Part shown: positions 5,972 to 9,957 of the stretch, piece by piece | How positions within the stretch are numbered: position 1 is the stretch's first letter | Layout: every line of letters begins with the position of its first letter | Assembly (NCBI GenBank): GCA_035512995.1 | Contig: DATKCY010000114.1 | Span: 1-9,957, forward strand | Length of the DNA: 9,957 nucleotides | Origin: Thermohalobaculum sp035512995 | GTDB lineage: Bacteria; Pseudomonadota; Alphaproteobacteria; Rhodobacterales; Rhodobacteraceae | Reading direction: 5' to 3' | Notes under the pieces: model-generated | Database searches by the model: none | The model's input: the letters and a program-made list of their open reading frames with translations, nothing else | What the model was told of the DNA's origin: nothing | Made by a program: the position numbers and the translations under genes

Positions 5972-6364
5972 ATGAGGACGGGTCTCGTGCCGGGCGCGCT
6001 TGTCCTGGCGGTGGTGATACTCGGCGCCGGCAGCGCCGCGGCGGACAGTCTGCTCGAGCAGATCGACCGCGATGGCGACGGCTATATCAGCCGCGAGGAG
6101 ATCGACGCCTATCGCGGCGGCCGCTTCGAGTCGTGGGATCTGAACGGCGACGGCGTGGTCAGCCGGGACGAGATGAACCAGCGCATCCGCGAGCGGATCG
6201 AGGAGAAGGTCGGGCGCCGCTTCCAGGAGCTCGACACCAACGGCAACGGCCGGATCGAGCGGAGCGAGTACGTCGGTCAGAAGGGCTGGAGCTTCGACGA
6301 CCTCGACCGCGACGGCGACGGCCTCATCTCTCCCGACGAGCTGCGCCGCGCGCGGGACGACTGA
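5972..6364 (+). CDS. Exported EF-hand protein with four calcium-binding loops
   Basis: A 130-residue protein with a signal peptide (Arg near the start, hydrophobic core at about 7-20, cleavage likely after Ala-Ala-Ala at 22-24) and a periplasmic or exported domain made of four EF-hands. The 12-residue loops start at Asp32 (DRDGDGYISREE), Asp56 (DLNGDGVVSRDE), Asp88 (DTNGNGRIERSE) and Asp112 (DRDGDGLISPDE). Each has acidic or Asn ligands at loop positions 1, 3 and 5, glycine at 6, Ile or Val at 8 and glutamate at 12, so all four look able to bind calcium. The chosen ATG at 5972 follows AAGGAAG and GGGAG and begins exactly at the signal peptide; longer upstream reading is without family support. 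The sigma factor gene starts 43 bases downstream on the same strand, suggesting one operon and a possible sensing or buffering role at the envelope. That functional link is inference. Confidence 0.92.
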   Translation: MRTGLVPGALVLAVVILGAGSAAADSLLEQIDRDGDGYISREEIDAYRGGRFESWDLNGDGVVSRDEMNQRIRERIEEKVGRRFQELDTNGNGRIERSEYVGQKGWSFDDLDRDGDGLISPDELRRARDD

Positions 6365-6407
6365 CCGCCGGGACGCGGAGGACCGAGCCGGGGAGGACGG
6401 CGCCATC

Positions 6408-6980
6408 GTGCTGGACACGGCCGAGGCCGATCAGGACGCCGAGAGGCTCGCCCGCTTCGCCGCGGGCGACCAGGCGGCCGCGCGCGCGCTGACGGCGTCG
6501 CTGCTGCCGAACGTCATGCGCCAGGCATGGCGCATCCTCGGCGACGAGGCCGAGGCCGAGGACGTGGCCCAGGAGGCCATGCTCAAGCTCTGGCGCCAGG
6601 CCGCGACCTGGCGCGAGGGCGAGGCCAAGGTCTCGACCTGGCTCTACCGGGTGACCCAGAACCTCTGCATCGACCGCATCCGCCGGCGCCGGCCCAGCGC
6701 CGACATCGACCAGGTGCCCGAGATGGCCGACGGCAGCGTCCCGGTGCTCGAGCGCCTCGGCCGCACCGAGGAGACGCGACTGCTCGCGCGCGCGATCATC
6801 GAGCTGCCCGAGCGCCAGCGCCGGGCGCTGATGATGCGCCACTTCGAGGGCGCCGGGAATCCGGAGATCGCCGAGGCGCTGGAAACGTCGGTCGAGGCCG
6901 TTGAAAGCCTGCTGGCAAGGGCGCGGAGGCAATTGCAGAAGCGCATGGTCGAGGAGAGGTCGGATGTCGACGGGCAGTGA
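6408..6980 (+). CDS. ECF-family RNA polymerase sigma factor
   Basis: A 190-residue group 4 (ECF) sigma factor that would direct RNA polymerase to a small regulon. Region 2 spans about residues 28-95: the core-binding and -10 recognition segment AEAEDVAQEAMLKLW (48-62) is a textbook match, followed by STWLYRVTQNLCIDRIRRRR. Region 4 spans about 126-180, with LPERQRRAL and a helix-turn-helix ending EIAEALETSVEAVESLLARAR, which reads the -35. The linker between them is short, and no extra C-terminal domain is present. The start is GTG at 6408; GGAGG at 6392-6396 is 11 bases away, a long spacing, but no better start is in frame. It follows the EF-hand gene by 43 bases and overlaps the next gene by 17 bases, the usual arrangement of a sigma factor with its anti-sigma factor. 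I cannot assign an ECF subgroup. Confidence 0.95.
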   Translation: MLDTAEADQDAERLARFAAGDQAAARALTASLLPNVMRQAWRILGDEAEAEDVAQEAMLKLWRQAATWREGEAKVSTWLYRVTQNLCIDRIRRRRPSADIDQVPEMADGSVPVLERLGRTEETRLLARAIIELPERQRRALMMRHFEGAGNPEIAEALETSVEAVESLLARARRQLQKRMVEERSDVDGQ

Positions 6981-7380
6981 AGGACGCAATCGCCGGCTCG
7001 ACGCGGCGCTCGCGCGGCTCGTGGCAGAGGCAGCGCCGGGCCCGGCGCTCGCGGCGCGCGTGCTGGCCGATGCCGCCATGGTGGCCGCCGGGAGGCGGCC
7101 GGCGCCGGGGCAGGGGGCTGGGACGCCCCCTCGCGGCAGGCTCGCGGGGCTCCTCGCAGGGCTCTTCGCCCGCCCCTCCTTCGGCCTTGCGGGGGCGGCG
7201 GCGACGGTCGCGATCGGCGTCGCGCTCGGCTACGGCTTCCACGGCGACGAGGCCGGGTCGCCCGCGGCGGGCGATCTCGACGCCGACGTGCTGAGCGTGT
7301 TCTCGCCCCTCGACCGGCTCGAGCACGACGTGATCGCCTCGCTCGACGAGGACCTGCTGGACCCCGACGCCCCGCTCTGA
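6964..7380 (+). CDS. Single-pass membrane protein, candidate anti-sigma factor
   Basis: A 138-residue protein I do not recognise by family. The N-terminal 60 or so residues are hydrophilic and helix-prone with many Arg and Ala, likely cytoplasmic. A single hydrophobic helix lies at about 72-92 (FGLAGAAATVAIGVALGYGF), and the C-terminal 45 residues are acidic (many Asp, Glu) and would face the periplasm. There is no cysteine at all, so it lacks the zinc-binding HxxxCxxC motif of the common ZAS anti-sigma factors. The anti-sigma call rests on topology and position: its start lies inside the sigma gene (17-base overlap) with a GAGGAGAGG ribosome binding site, so the two are translated in a coupled way. 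The ATG at 6964 is preferred over the in-frame ATG at 6901, which would overlap region 4 of the sigma gene more deeply and has no such site. Confidence 0.75.
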   Translation: MSTGSEGRNRRLDAALARLVAEAAPGPALAARVLADAAMVAAGRRPAPGQGAGTPPRGRLAGLLAGLFARPSFGLAGAAATVAIGVALGYGFHGDEAGSPAAGDLDADVLSVFSPLDRLEHDVIASLDEDLLDPDAPL

Positions 7381-7395
7381 CTGCGGGCGCCCGGG

Positions 7396-7424
7396 TTGCG
7401 CGCCGGCCCGGCCGCGGCTAGGTC
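7396..7424 (+). promoter_or_regulatory. Candidate promoter of the DUF3572 gene (Caulobacter-type)
   Basis: TTGCGCG (7396-7402) is followed after 14 bases by GCTAGGTC (7417-7424), which matches 7 of 8 positions of the alphaproteobacterial housekeeping -10 described in Caulobacter (GCTANAWC, with -35 TTGACGS and spacer 10-14). It would start transcription near 7431, about 27 bases before the ATG at 7458. Confidence 0.5.
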
Positions 7425-7457
7425 TCCGGGCGTGCGCCTGTCCGACCTCCGGAGCCG

Positions 7458-7778
7458 ATGACCAGACCCCCCTTTCACGCGGCCCGCCCGGCGGCGGCCA
7501 TGACGTCCGATGCAGCCGAGGCGCTCGCGGCCGAGGCGCTGGCCTGGATGGCGGCGCAGGATGCGCTGATCGCGGGCTTCCTCGACGCGAGCGGCACCGA
7601 TCCCGCCACCCTGCGCGCACGGGTCTCCGAGCCCGAGTTCCTGGCCTCCGTCCTCGACTTCCTGCTCGCCGACGAGCCGGCACTCATCGCCTTCTGCGAG
7701 AACCGCGGCATCGCGCCCGGGCTGCCCCTCGGCGCGCGCAGGGCGCTGCCCGGCGGCGATCTGCCGAACTGGACCTGA
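7458..7778 (+). CDS. DUF3572 family protein
   Basis: A 106-residue protein of the DUF3572 family, small, soluble and of unknown function. The family pattern is clear: AEALAWMAAQDALIAGFLDASG, then DPATLRARVSEPEFLASVLDFLL, then FCENRGIAPG and the ending ARRALPGGDLPNWT. The ATG at 7458 is chosen because CGGAG precedes it by 3-4 bases; an alternative ATG at 7500 lacks any ribosome binding site, and the residues between the two are low-complexity. The HAD-like gene begins 5 bases after the stop, so the two are probably cotranscribed and translationally coupled. A promoter-like sequence lies just upstream. Confidence 0.88.
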   Translation: MTRPPFHAARPAAAMTSDAAEALAAEALAWMAAQDALIAGFLDASGTDPATLRARVSEPEFLASVLDFLLADEPALIAFCENRGIAPGLPLGARRALPGGDLPNWT

Positions 7779-7783
7779 CGGGC

Positions 7784-8464
7784 ATGCTCGATCTCGCCCG
7801 GCTGGAGCAAGGCATCGACCCGGACGCCCTCGAGGAGCTTCGCGCCCTCGACCTCGCCCGCGGCCGGCCGCTGCTGGCGGTCGACTGCGACGAGGTGATG
7901 GTCGAGTTCTCCTCGCATGTCGCGCGCTGGCTGCCCTCGACCGGGCACGAGATGCGGCTCACGCAGTACCGGCTCGAGGGGACGATGTTCCCGTTCGGCG
8001 AGGACACGCCGCTGCCGTTCGTCGAGTGCGTGCGCCTGCTCGACCGCTTCTTCCACGCGGAGACGGAGGAGCAGGAGGCGGTCGCGGGCGCGCCCGCCGC
8101 GCTCGAACGGCTGGCGGAGGACGTGCAGGTCGTCGTGCTGACCAACGTGCCGCGATTCGCGGGGCCGGCGCGGCGGCGCAACCTCGCGGCGCTCGGCATG
8201 GACTTCCCCGTCGTCGTCAACTCCGGCGGCAAGGGCCGCGCGCTCGCCTGGCTCGCCTCGGCGGCCTCGGCGCCCGTCGCCTTCGTCGACGACAGCCCCC
8301 TGCAGCACCAGCACGCGGCGCGGCACGCGCCCGACGTCCGGCGCATCCACTTCGTCGGGGCCGCCTCGCTCCGCGAGCTGATGGCCGAGAGCCCGGAGGC
8401 CGACCACCGCGCCCACGACTGGGACGAGGCGGAGCATCTGATCCGGGCGGCGCTGACGCGCTGA
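7784..8464 (+). CDS. HAD-superfamily hydrolase (probable phosphatase)
   Basis: A 226-residue protein with the four HAD motifs in order. Motif I is VDCDEVMV with the nucleophile Asp34 and acid/base Asp36, motif II is Thr120 (LTNV), motif III is Lys150 in GGKGRAL, and motif IV is FVDDSP with Asp169 and Asp170. The cap insertion between motifs I and II is moderate (about 80 residues, helical), as in C1-capped phosphatases. All catalytic residues are present, so it is likely active on a small phosphorylated substrate, but the substrate cannot be told. The ATG at 7784 is 5 bases after the DUF3572 stop without a strong ribosome binding site, consistent with coupling. About 113 bases separate it from dnaG; a weak five-pair hairpin (GGGGC 8474-8478, GCCCC 8484-8488) without a T-run follows its stop. 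Confidence 0.85.
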   Translation: MLDLARLEQGIDPDALEELRALDLARGRPLLAVDCDEVMVEFSSHVARWLPSTGHEMRLTQYRLEGTMFPFGEDTPLPFVECVRLLDRFFHAETEEQEAVAGAPAALERLAEDVQVVVLTNVPRFAGPARRRNLAALGMDFPVVVNSGGKGRALAWLASAASAPVAFVDDSPLQHQHAARHAPDVRRIHFVGAASLRELMAESPEADHRAHDWDEAEHLIRAALTR

Positions 8465-8541
8465 GAGCGAGGCGGGGCCGTCTGCCCCCCTCCGACCCCC
8501 GGGGATACGCGGCAGAAAGACGGAGGCGCGCGTCGCGCCGC

Positions 8542-8570
8542 TTGCCGACTCCGGGCGGCCACCCGATACT
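8542..8570 (+). promoter_or_regulatory. Candidate dnaG promoter, possibly giving a leaderless mRNA
   Basis: TTGCCG (8542-8547) and GATACT (8565-8570) are separated by exactly 17 bases, each with 4 of 6 consensus matches. The ATG of dnaG comes only 7 bases after the -10, which would put the transcription start at or next to the A of the start codon. No Shine-Dalgarno sequence lies in the GC-rich bases before the ATG. Confidence 0.5.
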
Positions 8571-8577
8571 CGCGCGC

Positions 8578-9957
8578 ATGGCCCTCCCTCCCGGCTTCAT
8601 CGACGAGCTTCGCACGCGGATCACGCTCTCCGACGTGGTCGGGCGCAAGGTCGTCTGGGACCGGCGGAAGTCGAACCCCGCGAAAGGCGACTGGTGGGCG
8701 CCGTGCCCGTTCCACCAGGAGAAGACGCCGTCCTTCCACGTCGACGACCGCAAGGGATTCTACTACTGCTTCGGCTGCCAGGCGAAGGGCGACGCCATCG
8801 GCTTCGTCACCGAGATCGAGAACCTGCCCTTCATGGAGGCGGTCGAGCGGCTGGCGGGCGAGGCGGGGATGGAGGTCCCGCGCCACGATGGCGTCCGCGG
8901 CGCCCGCGCCCGCGAGGCGCGCGACACCCATGCCCGGCTCCACGACGTCATGGAGCAGGCGGTACGCCTGTTCCAGCTCGCGCTCCGCGGGGGCAGCGGG
9001 GACGCGGCGCGCGACTACCTCGCCGGCCGCGGGCTCGCGGACGCGACGCTGAAGCGCTTCGAGATCGGCTTCGCGCCCGACAGCCGCACGCACCAGACCG
9101 CGCACTTCCAGGAGAAGGGGGTGCTCGAGGACGCCATCGCGGCGGGCCTGGCGATCCGGCCCGACGACGGCGGCGCGCCCTTCGACCGCTTCCGCAACCG
9201 CGTGATGTTCCCGATCCGCGACGCCCGCGGGCGCTGCATCGCCTTCGGCGCCCGGGCGCTCAGCCCCGAGGCGCGCGCGAAATACCTGAACTCGCCCGAG
9301 ACGCCGGTCTTCTCGAAGGGGCGCGCGCTCTACAACCACGCGCCTGCGCGCGAGGCCGCGGCGCGCGCCGGCACCGTCGTCGTGGCCGAGGGCTACATGG
9401 ACGTGATCGCGCTTGCCCAGGCCGGGTTCGCGCACGCCGTCGCCCCGCTCGGCACGGCGGTCACGGCCGAGCAGCTCCAGCTCCTCTGGCGCATGGCGGA
9501 CGAGCCGGTGATCGCGCTCGACGGCGACGAGGCGGGCGCCCGCGCCGCGAACCGGCTGGTCGACCTGGCGCTGCCGCTGCTCGCGCCCGGAAAGTCGCTC
9601 CGCTTCTGCATCCTGCCGGAGGGGCAGGACCCGGACGACCTGATCCGCGCCGGCGGCGCGGCCGTCATGGGCCGCGCGCTCGAGGGCGCGCGCCCGCTGA
9701 TCGAGCAGCTCTGGCTCCGCGAGACGGCGGCGCCGCTCGACACGCCCGAGCGGCGCGCGGCGCTCGACCAGCGGCTGCGCGCGGCGCTTGGCTCCATCGC
9801 CGACGCATCGGTGCGCAACCACTACGCGGCCGAGATTCGGACGCGGCGACAGGCGCTCTACCGCCGCCCGGACCGGCCCGGCCGGCAGGAGGCGCGGGGC
9901 GCGCGCTGGCAGGCAGCCGGCGCCGGCGGGTTCCGCCCGTGGCGCGGGCGCGGCCGG
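8578..9957 (+). CDS. dnaG: DNA primase DnaG, N-terminal 460 residues (runs off the window)
   Basis: The replicative primase, which makes the RNA primers for DnaB-driven replication. The frame is open to the last base, so the C-terminal helicase-binding domain is missing from view. The N-terminal zinc ribbon has Cys43, His46, Cys64 and Cys67 (CPFH and CFGC), three residues later than in E. coli. The RNA-polymerase core includes RFRNRVMFPIRD and KYLNSPETPVFSKGRALYN. The TOPRIM metal site has Glu271 in EGYMD, and Asp315 and Asp317 in DGDEAG, six later than E. coli Glu265, Asp309 and Asp311. The last 30 visible residues are a basic, glycine-rich linker. The ATG at 8578 gives the family-typical start (FIDELRTRI) though it has no ribosome binding site. 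In many bacteria rpoD follows dnaG, so it may lie just beyond the window. Confidence 0.98.
   Translation, partial: MALPPGFIDELRTRITLSDVVGRKVVWDRRKSNPAKGDWWAPCPFHQEKTPSFHVDDRKGFYYCFGCQAKGDAIGFVTEIENLPFMEAVERLAGEAGMEVPRHDGVRGARAREARDTHARLHDVMEQAVRLFQLALRGGSGDAARDYLAGRGLADATLKRFEIGFAPDSRTHQTAHFQEKGVLEDAIAAGLAIRPDDGGAPFDRFRNRVMFPIRDARGRCIAFGARALSPEARAKYLNSPETPVFSKGRALYNHAPAREAAARAGTVVVAEGYMDVIALAQAGFAHAVAPLGTAVTAEQLQLLWRMADEPVIALDGDEAGARAANRLVDLALPLLAPGKSLRFCILPEGQDPDDLIRAGGAAVMGRALEGARPLIEQLWLRETAAPLDTPERRAALDQRLRAALGSIADASVRNHYAAEIRTRRQALYRRPDRPGRQEARGARWQAAGAGGFRPWRGRGR

Noticed and set aside
7684..9822. A 712-codon open reading frame on the - strand opposite the HAD gene and dnaG
   Set aside because: It is antisense to dnaG and a HAD hydrolase that both have all their motifs; its product is Arg/Ala-rich with no recognisable domain.

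Overview
This is a very GC-rich window (roughly 70% by eye) with uniform codon use from an alphaproteobacterial chromosome, most likely Rhodobacterales (Paracoccaceae/Roseobacter relatives). The pointers are a cysteine-free ribosomal protein L33 of the alphaproteobacterial type, a DUF3572 protein (a family I know from alphaproteobacteria), a DUF983 zinc-ribbon membrane protein, and a DnaG primase whose zinc and TOPRIM residues run at a constant offset of 3-6 from E. coli. The taxonomic call is inference from these families, not from a search.

Layout. 1-1471 (+): the C-terminal part of a large FtsX-type ABC permease that begins before the window. 1598-2365 (+): a Bax inhibitor-1/YccA-family membrane protein with its own promoter-like, AT-richer leader and a strong intrinsic terminator at 2392-2418. 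2423-2943 (-): a complete yefM-yoeB toxin-antitoxin pair with an intact two-hexamer TGTACA-type operator. 3111-3278 (-): rpmG, followed by a stable hairpin. 3387-5791 (-): a row of MFS transporter, split-box NUDIX hydrolase and DUF983 protein, read in the order DUF983, NUDIX, MFS towards rpmG. 5972-7380 (+): a tight three-gene unit of exported four-EF-hand protein, ECF sigma factor and single-pass, cysteine-free membrane protein that looks like an anti-sigma factor. 7458-8464 (+): a DUF3572 protein and a HAD-like hydrolase, 5 nt apart. 8578 to the end (+): dnaG, truncated by the window edge and possibly made from a leaderless mRNA.

How the parts fit. Most of the window is ordinary housekeeping or envelope content (dnaG, rpmG, transporters). 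The two regulatory units worth attention are the yefM-yoeB module, which sits as a self-contained cassette between two terminator-like hairpins, and the EF-hand/ECF sigma/anti-sigma-like operon. In the latter, an exported calcium-binding-type protein is encoded directly ahead of a sigma factor and a transmembrane partner, so an envelope-sensing signalling role is plausible but unproven. No rRNA, tRNA, CRISPR array, insertion sequence or prophage gene is visible. No gene-free stretch exceeds 300 bases.
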